Origin: Leishmania infantum JPCM5
Lineage: Eukaryota > Euglenozoa > Kinetoplastea > Trypanosomatida > Trypanosomatidae
Reading direction: 5' to 3'
NCBI RefSeq assembly: GCF_000002875.2
Contig: NC_009415.2
Location: forward strand, 196,001 to 260,000
DNA: 64,000 nucleotides
Shown: piece by piece, positions 49,601 to 58,415 of the stretch
How the letters are laid out: every line of letters begins with the position of its first letter
How positions within the stretch are numbered: the first letter of the stretch is position 1
Notes under the pieces: model-generated
The model's database searches: none
Told to the model about the DNA's origin: nothing
The model's input: the letters and a program-made list of their open reading frames with translations, nothing else
Position numbers and translations under genes: made by a program

Positions 49601-50224
49601 GCTTTCCGAGCCATGCTCAATGAAGCTGATGCTGGTGTCGGTAGGAGCACAGCATCTGACACTGGAGAGCAGTGGGGCTCGTGCCTCCGCCTTTTCCACG
49701 GGTGTCGAAGCACGAGGATTCAGGCGAGCCTTCGGACCAGGAGATGCACGCCGACTGCCCGGCTCTGAGTTGAACTGAATGGACCCGATGCTACCGGTGT
49801 GACTTAGTCGTTTTGCCAGCCCGGCAGGTGCTGCACTAATGAGGTTCTGCCGAGCCGCCGGCAGCGCCATCGACGATGTGGATGAACGCGCCGGCATCCC
49901 CGCCGCTGAGCCGTCCTCCACGGCAAATAAAATGCTATCGGTGTCTGAATCGGACATGACGTCAACCTTCGCCGGCTTGCTGGCGGCTGCGGACTGAGAC
50001 GGGTGTGCGGCGGTGCCACCTGCCGCGGCACCGGACGCCGAGCTGTGCAGCGGAGGCTTTGCGCCAGCTGCTTTGGCGGTCTGCAGGCTAGGTGAATGCA
50101 AGCGCGGCATAGTGTTGATCCGTGGCCGTTTTGGCACGACCACAGGTGCTTTCGTTGGCTGCCGCGACAGGGGTGGAGAGCTGTCCTCCTCCACAAACCC
50201 CAGCGATTCCGTGTCGCTGAGCAT
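46631..50224 (-). CDS. Large protein with repeated [S/T]-[I/L]-x-F acidic motif and EF-hand-like C-terminus (1,197 aa)
   Basis: Family not recognised. Starting at Met 50224 (MLSDTESLGFVEED), the N-terminal 430 residues contain a short motif repeated at least seven times, irregularly spaced: ESLGFVEED, DSILFAVED, GSIQFNSEP, ESIEFGFSP, DSIAFQTED, DSIAFMLED and PSIRFDIEN. A long Ser/Pro/Arg-rich region follows, then a short coiled coil (EEAEQWRQFNERQRAELVELRKRI). The C-terminal third is globular, with FDAMDLKRQGSIALHHL resembling an EF-hand that lacks full calcium ligands, followed by a helical end. The frame is open to 50542, but that part lacks coding character. Multiple short motifs suggest a scaffold that binds one partner several times, perhaps cytoskeletal; this is inference. 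Confidence 0.85.
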   Translation of the reverse strand: MLSDTESLGFVEEDSSPPLSRQPTKAPVVVPKRPRINTMPRLHSPSLQTAKAAGAKPPLHSSASGAAAGGTAAHPSQSAAASKPAKVDVMSDSDTDSILFAVEDGSAAGMPARSSTSSMALPAARQNLISAAPAGLAKRLSHTGSIGSIQFNSEPGSRRASPGPKARLNPRASTPVEKAEARAPLLSSVRCCAPTDTSISFIEHGSESIEFGFSPLAQPETEKCTAPVTNSALPLPPLSPVSGEAAPAGTAGRHSTFNEDSIAFQTEDESDFMQSIDTPALPQNRSLVAMNSGSIPARRDGRSISVLESCAGDSVDNDSIAFMLEDDTNDKNRQLGATVAYPLKRDTGTPKLSSSHHSHSLHSRPPSRPLSPSIRFDIENTGNESAVERSDPLFGGRGTQPLAADSLPVFGRCSTPTSSPIPDALPSSSNAALGSTAGVGALDAAGEAGTTATPSPTASQPTKKTIVTNRLQQPKNQHSRLPQPRKRAPTPVVRDAELSPARSATHPPLYQRAAVSTPLDAQASGAPSVSPTGGSKSRSASLSDRNVSRKKGARVPLPPRLTHEEQRGRLKRRSKESSACWTTSESPNHRLVTEEGSTGSMDSPPEALVTGARSHTSTAAASATASPTQEIQMAFPEPAGQRAPHSSVQVYSANREVENQYYRHHQQINRDSNPLTADDHAYPLEMRGELVTGAFEEAEQWRQFNERQRAELVELRKRIAIARRQDRTLLESSPSHEREALMPTPSSLRFVPQPTPMGGGYSSRRSRSQRALHQAEARDKDAKRGGVQGKPFREARGTSPPTGSARRLQASFKGAHAPAAAAKPSPCPAHRTGPAVSPPSPYPRATSAMHGVPSDIIAQSAAAASVADLLGILWPPRTSAADPSLRRSQAIGAFVLESGTPAVDLYFLNGSRLTPEQVARFLDLVRVQRDAEPHTGAAAPTRASVVGAMETLSPTTLRPQAAPSSLTVSAKRGGNVVYVDPADLYAFGRSIPLSLSPARDSRAAPLSAKLTALLPKKAIRRSRVLREVFDAMDLKRQGSIALHHLPSLARLFEVELASIEHTRESLLQGNAVPLRSLLESAVASRQLHATSWRGARENVAAGVQKGLGAVNGVALDYAGLTRDEQASLTHLTHRLLLLSFAVNVVIPIASASRIPLLDFSTLSMIVYAAVDNVDQPMGSPKGEWRQVVQQYFIALAA

Positions 50225-51800
50225 GTATGTCTGGGGTGACTTGTCAGCCAGGCGCCCCACCCATGCACCACAGCGGTGGGGGAGGTAGCGATGAATAGAA
50301 GGGCAAATGGAATTTGGGAACAGGGAGATCAGAGAAGGACCGCACCAAAGCAGAGATGGAGCATACAAGAGGGAGGGGAGGGAGGGAGGCGTGCGCCGAC
50401 ACTGCAAGACAGAGAACAAAAAAGGATGCGTGCCGAATGATCCCTCTATTTCCTGGCAACGATACCTTGCGACACAGGAGCGATGGCCACGGATGGGGAG
50501 GCAACCACCGCTGGCTGCTGTGTTTGAGGATGCACGCTCCACAGCACCTGGACTTTACTCACAGGGCGGGTGACAGAAACACGGCATTCGCCGCAGAGAT
50601 GCAAGGTGTAGAGACACAGATCGATCGGACCGTGGCGTGGACGTGAAGAGAAGAACATAGGAGGGGGGCGACTCTGATGGCGATTGGGAAAGCGCCTCAT
50701 CTTTAGTGTCTTTGGCGCGCTAGTGCCCGCCTCACGGGATGCTGGGGTACCAAGAGCATCTGCAGCCATGTTTCCTCACACACGCGAGGCAGAGAGGCCG
50801 AAAGGTGAGGTTCCGAAGTGGGCAAGGCGAGTATCGTGTTTTCTTTTGTATTCGGTGTCTTTCCGCGCTCCACTCGCGGATCCACACACTTATGCAGATA
50901 AGGAACAGACATGGAGAGGGACAAGAAGCGAAGACAAAAGGGGCAGCTGCATCGATGCGGCAGGAAGGGAAAGGGGCAGAGAAAGAGGGAGAAAGCCCGG
51001 GGGCAGGAATCGACTGGTGAAAAAGACAGGAGACGGTGGCGCGTGGGGCTGCGGAGGGGGTGTGGAGGAAGCGGATGCCAGCTCTCAGGAGCACTTGCAA
51101 CCACCAGAAACGCCTTTCAGTCACCTCCTCCTCTGTCTTTGCCTTCCCGCTACTGCTGAGCATCACAGCCCTCACACAGGTGTTGGGCGCGCACGTACCT
51201 TAGACGCACGCAAATCGACGCGCATCCGAATTCAGAGCAACAGAGATGCAGGCATGCGGGGGGGGAGGATGAGGAAAAAGAAAACAACACACATACACAC
51301 GCACAGACATACACACGTATACGTAACTGCATACACGTCCACTCAGTGAGGCGGAGACCACCGTGAAGTCTACGACAGGGAGTGACGGGCAACGCAGAAA
51401 GAGGAGAATTCTGATAGAGGGTGGAGGGAGGAGAAGAGCAACCAAACGTAGGAAAAGCTCAAACATATAAAGTGGCCGGCAGAAGCCCACCGCCGACCCC
51501 ATCACCGCACCGCCATCAGGCACGGCAAAGACACAAACAGGAGATGGGAGCAGACGACAAAGACAGAAGCGCATTCCAGAAGAGAATGTCTATGAAGGGT
51601 ACGAGAACTATATATAGATACACATATATATATACACATATATATGCAGGGGAGTGTGTGCGCATGCGCAAGAGCCGGAGAATCCAACAGCATCCGGTTC
51701 ACGGCTTTCGTCTGCATCTGTCTCTCTCTTTTTCTCTGCCGCACGTAATCGGTAGCGATAAAACCACATTAGAACGTTCACCCGTGGCCGTTGCTTTCGC
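50225..51800. other. 1.6-kb spacer between the repeat-motif gene and C2 protein 1
   Basis: No gene seen. It contains a G-rich run at 51258-51266, CA-rich sequence at 51285-51318, and a TA-rich block at 51606-51645. It probably holds the C2 protein 1 3' UTR. Confidence 0.7.
51606..51645. repeat. (TA)n / TATACACA low-complexity block
   Basis: Imperfect TATATA units interrupted by GATACACA lie about 160-195 bases past the stop codon of C2 protein 1, within its 3' UTR. Confidence 0.85.
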
Positions 51801-52649
51801 CTAGTACTGGTACTGCGGCTGTGGCGCGTAGCACTGTGAAGGCAGCTGCGTGTAGTACACCTGCTGGCTCGGCACTGGCGGCTGCTGGTGGTAGCCAGAC
51901 TGCAGCGGTGACGGGGGGCCAGGCGGGTAGTAGCTGGGCTGCGGCAGCGGCGGGCGCGGCTGATAGTAGCCCTGAGGCGGTTGCTGCTGGACGTACTGCA
52001 CTGGCTGCGGCTGAGGAGTATACTGAGCTTGCGGCAGGGGCACGTACTGTACCGGCAGCAGGGGGACATACGGAGCTTGCTGTGGCGAGACGGCGACGCA
52101 TTGAACTCCTAGGTTCTGTTGTTGCTGCTGCGGAACGGGAGCAGGCAACGCGTACGCCTGCTGCTGGGGCTGCGGCGGGGCGGTCTTCTGCCCCGGACGC
52201 CACGTGCCGTCCTCAATTGCGCGCTTTACCGGGTCGCGGTTGATGTCCGTTGTCACCATCCACAGCTCCTCTTGCTTGGGAAGCGCGCCAAAGTCAACTG
52301 CCAACAAGCGCACGTGCAGCTCTGCCTGCGTCTTGGACTTTTCTAGTATGTACCACTGGCCCTTCACAATGCCCTTTGTCAGACCACCGAGGGATAACGT
52401 GTAGTAGCCCATGAGGTCATCGCTGTACGTACACTTGTTCCATACCTCCAGCCGAAGCTGCGTGCTCATTTCGTCCGGGATGTGAAAGCGAAACGTCTCG
52501 CCCCACTCCGGGTTGAGGCTGTTCTTCACCACCTGCGTCTTGTACTTCTTGTCGCCCATGACGAGCCGCACAAAGGGGTCTGGCAGGCCAATCAGCTGGC
52601 AATCGTGCAGCTTTCGTGCCGCACACACCGTCACCTCTATCTTGCCCAT
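51801..52649 (-). CDS. C2-domain protein 1 with Gln/Pro/Tyr-rich tail (282 aa)
   Basis: Residues about 1-120 form a C2 domain: KIEVTVCAARKLHDCQLIG, PDPFVRLVMGDKKYKTQVV, NSLNPEWGETFRFHIP, LRLEVWNKCTYSDDLMGYYTLSL. C2 domains bind membranes or calcium. The first loop keeps HD and LPDPF, but the third loop has WNK where the usual form is W-D-x-D, so calcium binding may be weak. From about residue 165 the protein is almost only Gln, Pro, Tyr, Val and Ala, in PQPQ and VQYVPL units, like a proline-rich tail that binds partners or phase-separates. The domain starts right at the first Met, so the start is safe. It lies next to a second C2-type gene. Confidence 0.92.
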   Translation of the reverse strand: MGKIEVTVCAARKLHDCQLIGLPDPFVRLVMGDKKYKTQVVKNSLNPEWGETFRFHIPDEMSTQLRLEVWNKCTYSDDLMGYYTLSLGGLTKGIVKGQWYILEKSKTQAELHVRLLAVDFGALPKQEELWMVTTDINRDPVKRAIEDGTWRPGQKTAPPQPQQQAYALPAPVPQQQQQNLGVQCVAVSPQQAPYVPLLPVQYVPLPQAQYTPQPQPVQYVQQQPPQGYYQPRPPLPQPSYYPPGPPSPLQSGYHQQPPVPSQQVYYTQLPSQCYAPQPQYQY

Positions 52650-53449
52650 ATTCGGTGGCGAGAGGGGTGTTGACGAGATGGAAGATTCCCGAGGAGAATG
52701 ACAGATGCGCCGACAGAGACAAAGACTACGCAGTCACGCACAGGTAGCAAGCAGTGGAGAGCAGAGATACAGAGTATGGAAGCGCAAGAAGATGGAAAGA
52801 AACGCCATCTGGTGCATCCCCCCTCGGGGAGGCACAGGCCAACCAGCTAGTAGGCAGTGTGAGGGGAGGGGGGTGGGGGGATGCGTGCGAGTCACGTTAC
52901 AACGTTGCCTAATCCTATGGATGGCGCAAGCGTGTGCACTGTCGCAGGCCGCATCGAGGCAACGCCATCCAGGACATGACCGCCGGCATCCGCAGCGATA
53001 CATTGCTCTGACTTCCCCGCGTCGTAGGCGCCTGACCCTGTCACCACCCGAAGTGGCTCAGCATTTGGCAGAGGGATAGAGAGGGAAGGAGGGGTGCGGC
53101 TTTGGCTTCCGCCCACACAAAGAGTGCGGGGTGGTGGTGGCGCACTGGGCCCTGAGATACCGCGCACGGAGTTGAGGTGTCCCCCCGCTTCATGAGGGGC
53201 AGTATAGCCCTCCGGAAAAGGAGAACGGTGCGTATGCAGCAAAGAGCGGGCGGGGCGCAAGGGTTCAGCAGCGCCTGCACCATCGCCACCAAAAGAGCGC
53301 GGGAGGAGAGAGGTGCATGGGGATCCAAGGAATACGCCCTCCCCCCTTCGCCGCTGTAAGCAGTGCTTCTTCTGCGTCGGAAAACCGACAGGTTCGCACT
53401 CATCCTCCATAACCATCCCTCACATCCCGTCTTTGGGCTTCTGCTCTCT
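52650..53449. other. 800-base spacer between the two C2-type genes
   Basis: No gene. The central part is a SIDER2-like repeat. On the minus strand this is the 3' UTR of C2 protein 2. Confidence 0.75.
52830..53220 (-). mobile_element. SIDER2-like retroposon copy B
   Basis: Shares ordered blocks with 10300-10815. Shared sequences include GCGCAAGCGTG, GCAGGCCGC, TCGTAGGCGCCTGAC and AGGTGTCCCCCCG. The CAGCATT(T/C)-with-GGATAG block follows the TGAC block at the same distance in both copies. The copy is diverged and shorter. It lies in the 3' UTR of C2 protein 2, where such elements can affect mRNA stability. Confidence 0.75.
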
Positions 53450-54898
53450 TTATCTTGGGAGCCGATACGGAGGGTACACAGTCGGCTGAGTGGTGCCTGA
53501 CTGCCACGTCAAGTCGCCATCGCCAAGAATGCCTTGGCCAGAGGACTGTGGGGTGGCTGGCAGCACCCCGGGAACATCAGGGTGAAACATTCTCCCCCCA
53601 ACGTTGGCAGCGGCTTCGGATGCGGGAGGGAACATCGAGAAGAAAGGCGGCTGGCCAGGCTTGTGCAAGTTGTCGCCGCCCATGCCTCCAGGCATCGACA
53701 TCATCATAGTAGGTGCAAGCTGTCCCGCACCGCTTCCCCCGGTGGGCACACCCAGTGGGGCGAGGAGGTTTACCAGTACCGGATTGAGCGTGCCCAGGGG
53801 CGCACCGTAGACACCCGCTGCCACGTACGGAGGCCCACCGGTCACGGTGTTACCCAGCATGCCCGTTGGGAAGGGCACCGGGTAAGCGGCACTGCCGATC
53901 GTGCTCGCTGCGGTCATCGTCGCCTCACTGCCTTGCTGGGGAGACCATGCAGCCATCAAGGGCGCCAGCCCCACCGCTTGCACCCGCAGCCGCAAGCTGA
54001 GCCGATGCCCGCTCCATCCGTAGAGGTTGCCCATGATGCTCGGCGCCTCCTTGGTGCGCAGCAGAACCACCCGCTCCACCACTGCATCGAGGTTGCTGAG
54101 GGCATATCCGCCTTGCATCAGCTCCATTGGGACATGGTACGTGTACCGGCCCAGCAGGTTTTCTGAGAGCGGAGCGCTGCGCCACAGCTCAAGCTCAATG
54201 GCGGGGTAAAAGAGAGGAGCGTGGCTCACCCCGACCTCAGTGGCTCTTGCGCCATTGCCGTCCCCTGAGGACTGCTGCTGGGCGGCCGCGCTGTGCAGTG
54301 AAGGGGTCGAGATGACAAGGGAGGAAGGCTGTGGTGCGTAGGAGACAGGAAAACCGCTGCTGCCAGCCGCCCTCATTCCACCGGATGCTGCCGTGGACAT
54401 GGGCAGTGCGATGCCACCGGACATGTCACGCAGTCCGCCGCCGGCGCCACTGGCGCTGCCGCTCCGGTGAAGCGGAGGGGTGTAGGGGGCAGAGAATCCT
54501 CCCTGAGGGTCTCCTCCGTCCGCAGAGGACGGTGAGTGCGGACCACGCGGTGAGGTGGCAGGAGTGCTGAGGGGCAGCGCTGGGGGGACGACAACGCGGA
54601 ACATCTCGTTCCACACGAGGGCATCGTCACTCTGCGCCTCGCACGCACCCGCAGCAGCGCCCCGCTGCGTGGCGGAGCCGCGAAGCGCCGCCGGCGATGC
54701 GCCAGACGCAGAGGACCACAGACAGCTGGTGCGGCGCACGTCCCCTTGGCAGCGAAGCACCACGTACAGCCCGTCAATCTGGAAGTCGCTGTCCAGCCCC
54801 TTTGGCATGCTGCCCTGCTGGACGAGGAGGTCGCACACTCGAATATCCACGTACGCCTTGCCCGTTGCGTCTGCCACGGCGCTGTACGGCTGCGACAT
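53450..54898 (-). CDS. C2-like protein 2 with Gly/Met/Pro-rich tail (482 aa)
   Basis: A divergent C2-like fold can be traced in two pieces. AYVDIRVCDLLVQQG, LYVVLRCQGDVRRTS and ALVWNEMFRVVV come first. After a Ser/Gly/Pro-rich insertion of about 100 residues comes PAIELELWRSAPLSENLLGRYTYHVPMEL. The pattern parallels C2 protein 1 (strand, partner strand, W-N-E segment, E-L-E-L-W strand, L-L/M-G-x-Y turn). The calcium-binding Asp residues of the loops are mostly absent, so calcium-dependent binding is unlikely. The last 150 residues are Gly/Pro/Met/Thr-rich (MMMSMPGGMGGDN). The start is the first Met and the C2-like part begins soon after. Possibly an old tandem duplicate of the neighbouring gene; moderate confidence. 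Confidence 0.85.
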   Translation of the reverse strand: MSQPYSAVADATGKAYVDIRVCDLLVQQGSMPKGLDSDFQIDGLYVVLRCQGDVRRTSCLWSSASGASPAALRGSATQRGAAAGACEAQSDDALVWNEMFRVVVPPALPLSTPATSPRGPHSPSSADGGDPQGGFSAPYTPPLHRSGSASGAGGGLRDMSGGIALPMSTAASGGMRAAGSSGFPVSYAPQPSSLVISTPSLHSAAAQQQSSGDGNGARATEVGVSHAPLFYPAIELELWRSAPLSENLLGRYTYHVPMELMQGGYALSNLDAVVERVVLLRTKEAPSIMGNLYGWSGHRLSLRLRVQAVGLAPLMAAWSPQQGSEATMTAASTIGSAAYPVPFPTGMLGNTVTGGPPYVAAGVYGAPLGTLNPVLVNLLAPLGVPTGGSGAGQLAPTMMMSMPGGMGGDNLHKPGQPPFFSMFPPASEAAANVGGRMFHPDVPGVLPATPQSSGQGILGDGDLTWQSGTTQPTVYPPYRLPR

Positions 54899-55547
54899 GG
54901 TGGCTGTGCGTCTGTGTGGGTGTGTGCGTGCAGCAACAAATTATTGGTATCTATTACATATGCAAGAATACGGCAGCGAGAGCCAAAAGGCCATGTGGAG
55001 CGAGTGAGGACGGTGAGCAAGAGATGTACCTCTCTTTCTCTCATCTGCGCGCGTGTAGTGTGGCGCCATCCAGGAAACACCATCACCAATACCCATAGTC
55101 CATCGGCGAAGGGAGAGAGAGAGTCAGAGGCATGCGCACTCGCACCCGCCGAGGCGACTATATAGCGGCCTTGCATAGAATATTGGCGCATGATCTGCGT
55201 TTTGTCGAGCAGTACGGCGGCTGCCTCTATCCCGATTTGCTCTGTGCCGGCAGCAGTTCTCGGCAGCGGGCCTTTTCACAGTAGCCTTTGTCGTGCTTTC
55301 GTCATTCTGTGTCCAACAGGCGAACAACCAGACGCGGCGACGTCTACAGTAAACCCAAATCGTGCGACCACAACGTTATCGTCTCGCACCCCACCGCATG
55401 GACCCCCCCCCAAACGCTGCAGCATGCGTCACCAAGCACAAATCACTGCGCCAGCGTACCCGACAACTTCACATCCTCGTCATCTTGGCCGCTGGAGACC
55501 GACCAGCCTCTCCAGCCCCCCACAAGATATCCGCATTGACTGACCGA
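54899..55547. other. Spacer between C2-like protein 2 and FtsH
   Basis: About 650 bases with no gene. It forms the FtsH 3' UTR and the leader of C2-like protein 2. Apparent ORFs are Pro/Ser/His-rich. Confidence 0.65.
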
Positions 55548-58415
55548 CTAGACTCCCTTCTTTCTGTCGGTCTGCCGAGTGGTACGCTCGCCGAGGTAGT
55601 GCACGACGTCCGCGTAGGTGAGCAGCTCATGCTTGAGAAGATGGTCAGCCAGCTTCTTCATGTCGTCCTTGTGCTTCGTCAGCAACGCCAGCGTGTCTGC
55701 GTAGACCTCGTCCACTAGCGTTTTCGCACGCCGATCAAAATCATTCGCCTTGTCCACGCCAAACGGCTTTACCAGGCGAGTGCTGTTGCTGCCAGGCGGC
55801 GGATAGACGGAGCCCGGGGCGAAAGACGAGACGTACTGATAGGCCATCTTGGCCACCTTGCGGAGGTCGTCTGAGGCACCGGTGGAGAGATGATTGAAGA
55901 AGATCTGCTCCGCCGCTCGCCCGCCGAGCGTCACGCTGATCGAGTCGCGAATCTCTTTTGCCGTGCGGGTGAAGTTCTCGTTCGGCAGATACTGCGCGTA
56001 GCCCAGCGCCGATCCGCCGCGTGGGACGATGGACACCTTCATCAGTGGGTCTGCGCGGTGGAGGAACCAGCCAGCCACGGCGTGGCCCGCCTCGTGGTGC
56101 GCAACGACGTTCTTTTCGAAATCCGAGAGCGCACGGCTGCGGTGCTCGATTCCAGCGAGCACGCGGTCGATGGAACGCTCGAGGTGGCTGATGCTCACGT
56201 GGTCGGCCCCCTCCCGAGCGGCAAGGATGGCGCCTTCGTTGCAGACATTCGCGATGTCGGCACCAACGAAGCCGGGGCAGAGGTTGCTCATGCGCTGCGC
56301 GTACGCGTCAATCAACGCCCGCTCCCTCTCAGACTTCTGCATGAGAAGGGAGCGGATGTCGAACTCGTAAGCGCTGCTGTTGCTGCTGGGGTTGTCTGAT
56401 GAGATTCCCTTGGCGTCCGCCGACACTGCTGCGCTCGCGTCATCCTTTCGCTGACGCTCTTCCGCGGTTTCGCGCTCCTCCGTCTTCACCTGCGACAGAA
56501 CGAGACTGGTCTCCGTGGAAACTGGCGCCGCTAATGGCGGCGCCGTTGGAGCATCAGCACCTCCTGCGGCCCCATCCGCTGCTCCTGCCGTTGCTGTCGT
56601 CGCCGCAGCAGAGTCACCGCGCGTGTCGTCTGAGGTGAGCTTCAGTTTGCTGAGGTGGACCTTGAAGATGTCGATGCGTTCGGAGATGACTGGTGTGTCG
56701 ACGTGGATGATGCGGTCAAACCGGCCGGGGCGGATGAGGGCCGGGTCCAGCGCCTCCTGCGCCACGTTGCTCGAGGCGAGTACCATTACATCACCGCGTC
56801 GCCCGGTGCTGAAGCCGTCCAGTTGAGTGAGTAGCTCGTTTAGGGTCTGCTCCTGCTCTTGCTTTTCGCCGTGGCCGGCCCCTTGCCGCTTCAGGCCTAT
56901 TGCATCTATTTCGTCAATGTAGATAATGCAGCGCTGCTTGCGCGCCTCCTTGAACAGCTGCCGCACCCGCAGTGCACCCATGCCCACGTAGAGCTCGACG
57001 AAGTCAGAGCCGATCGCCGGGATGAAGCCGACCCCGCTCTCCCCGGCCACAGCTTTCGCGAGCAGCGTCTTGCCAGTACCGGGGGGGCCGAGCAGGATGG
57101 CACCGGTCGGAATCTTGGCACCGAGCTTCGTGTACCGCTCCGGGTGGCGCAGGAAGTCCACAATCTCGGTGATCTCCTTCTTTGGCTCCTTCATCCCTGC
57201 GATGTCGCGGAAGCGCGTGTTCGACGCCGTCTCGACGCGGAAGATCATCTCCTTCGCTTTCGTCTTCCCCTTCGTCGCCTCCACCGCGTAGCTCATCGAC
57301 TTGCCAATGTACTGAGAAAGGAACATGACAAACACGGGAAAGAAGATAAAGGGCACAACCCAGGCAAAGGCCCCGACGCCGATTAGTGCCGTCTCGGCAA
57401 AAGGGCGCCCCTTCATGGTCAACTCCAGCTCCGCGGGCGTGTCGGCGGCCATGGGCAGCTTGCTGCCATGCTCGTGCTTCCCACCGTCTGCGGGGGCCGT
57501 TTCCCCGCTCTGCTGCTGCTGCGCCTTCAAGGTCTGCTTCCGGGCGGCGCGGTAGTTGTCCGCCAGCTCGTCCATGTGGCGCTGCGTGTCGTGATCGTTC
57601 ACAAGCCCCAAGTACACCTTGGCGTCGTCCATGTACACCTGCAGGTAGTTCTCATACAGCACTGCCTCCTTGATCTCACCAGCGTGCTTGTTCAACGAGG
57701 CCCATCCCGTATGGGTGCCGCTCGGCCGCGCCAGCTGGTACAACACCACCGTAATGGCAATCATGATGAGGACAAAGAGGCATGTGCGTGGCACAATCCA
57801 GTCCTCCGGCTTATCCTCCCCCTCATCCGCCGCCCCTTCCTCCTCGCCTTTGCCGTTTTCTCCGCCACGGTGGCCGCCATCCTTGCTCAACAGCACGCCC
57901 TTCGTATGAAAAGCCGTGCTTGAGGCGCTGCCGATGGGTCGCTGACGAAGCGTTTCGAAGAGAGCACTGAGCTTCTGGCTGCTCTTCACGCTCGCAGAGA
58001 CGTCTTCGACGTGGCGAGGCGTACCGAGATGGCGGTGCAGCCGGTCCGCATAGGAGAGGAAGCGGATGGTCGCCATTACGTCTGAGAGTGAAGTTGGTGT
58101 GCTAGGGGTCTGCGCTGGTTGTGTTCCGGTGGCAGGCACACGCGTGTAGCGGGACTGAAGCGCGGCCGAGAAGTAGCTCGGTGTCACGGCTGCCAGTGAC
58201 TGCATTGTCACCCATCGCTGCGCCCACTTCCTGTGCGAGGCAGAAGGTGACTGAAGAGCTGCTGACGCGCTCGGAGCCACCGAGGCAGAAGAGAAGGGGC
58301 TAACTGAAAAGCGAGACATGGCGCGTGTTGCCCTGCAGAGCGCAGACGGCTGGTACGCGGCATGCGCGCTGGCACCGATAACCGGGACAGGACCTCGATA
58401 ACGGCGTGAGAACAT
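55548..58415 (-). CDS. Mitochondrial AAA metalloprotease, FtsH/m-AAA type (955 aa)
   Basis: A membrane-bound ATP-dependent zinc protease for quality control in the inner mitochondrial membrane. The basic, Ser-rich N-terminus (MFSRRYRGPV) fits a mitochondrial presequence. Two membrane segments at about 208-229 and 343-368 enclose an intermembrane region of about 110 residues, the two-span layout of m-AAA proteins. The AAA core has Walker A GPPGTGKT (443-450), pore-loop FVELYVG, Walker B IIYIDEID (497-504) and the arginine-finger region RPGRFDR (562-568). The protease site is HEAGH (774-778), with the third ligand probably Asp850 (STGASDD). An unusual Ala/Ser/Thr/Glu-rich insertion of about 100 residues (about 595-690) lies between the AAA core and the lid helix GFVGADIANVCNEGA. 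The start at 58415 directly follows a TCAG acceptor-like site. Confidence 0.95.
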   Translation of the reverse strand: MFSRRYRGPVPVIGASAHAAYQPSALCRATRAMSRFSVSPFSSASVAPSASAALQSPSASHRKWAQRWVTMQSLAAVTPSYFSAALQSRYTRVPATGTQPAQTPSTPTSLSDVMATIRFLSYADRLHRHLGTPRHVEDVSASVKSSQKLSALFETLRQRPIGSASSTAFHTKGVLLSKDGGHRGGENGKGEEEGAADEGEDKPEDWIVPRTCLFVLIMIAITVVLYQLARPSGTHTGWASLNKHAGEIKEAVLYENYLQVYMDDAKVYLGLVNDHDTQRHMDELADNYRAARKQTLKAQQQQSGETAPADGGKHEHGSKLPMAADTPAELELTMKGRPFAETALIGVGAFAWVVPFIFFPVFVMFLSQYIGKSMSYAVEATKGKTKAKEMIFRVETASNTRFRDIAGMKEPKKEITEIVDFLRHPERYTKLGAKIPTGAILLGPPGTGKTLLAKAVAGESGVGFIPAIGSDFVELYVGMGALRVRQLFKEARKQRCIIYIDEIDAIGLKRQGAGHGEKQEQEQTLNELLTQLDGFSTGRRGDVMVLASSNVAQEALDPALIRPGRFDRIIHVDTPVISERIDIFKVHLSKLKLTSDDTRGDSAAATTATAGAADGAAGGADAPTAPPLAAPVSTETSLVLSQVKTEERETAEERQRKDDASAAVSADAKGISSDNPSSNSSAYEFDIRSLLMQKSERERALIDAYAQRMSNLCPGFVGADIANVCNEGAILAAREGADHVSISHLERSIDRVLAGIEHRSRALSDFEKNVVAHHEAGHAVAGWFLHRADPLMKVSIVPRGGSALGYAQYLPNENFTRTAKEIRDSISVTLGGRAAEQIFFNHLSTGASDDLRKVAKMAYQYVSSFAPGSVYPPPGSNSTRLVKPFGVDKANDFDRRAKTLVDEVYADTLALLTKHKDDMKKLADHLLKHELLTYADVVHYLGERTTRQTDRKKGV

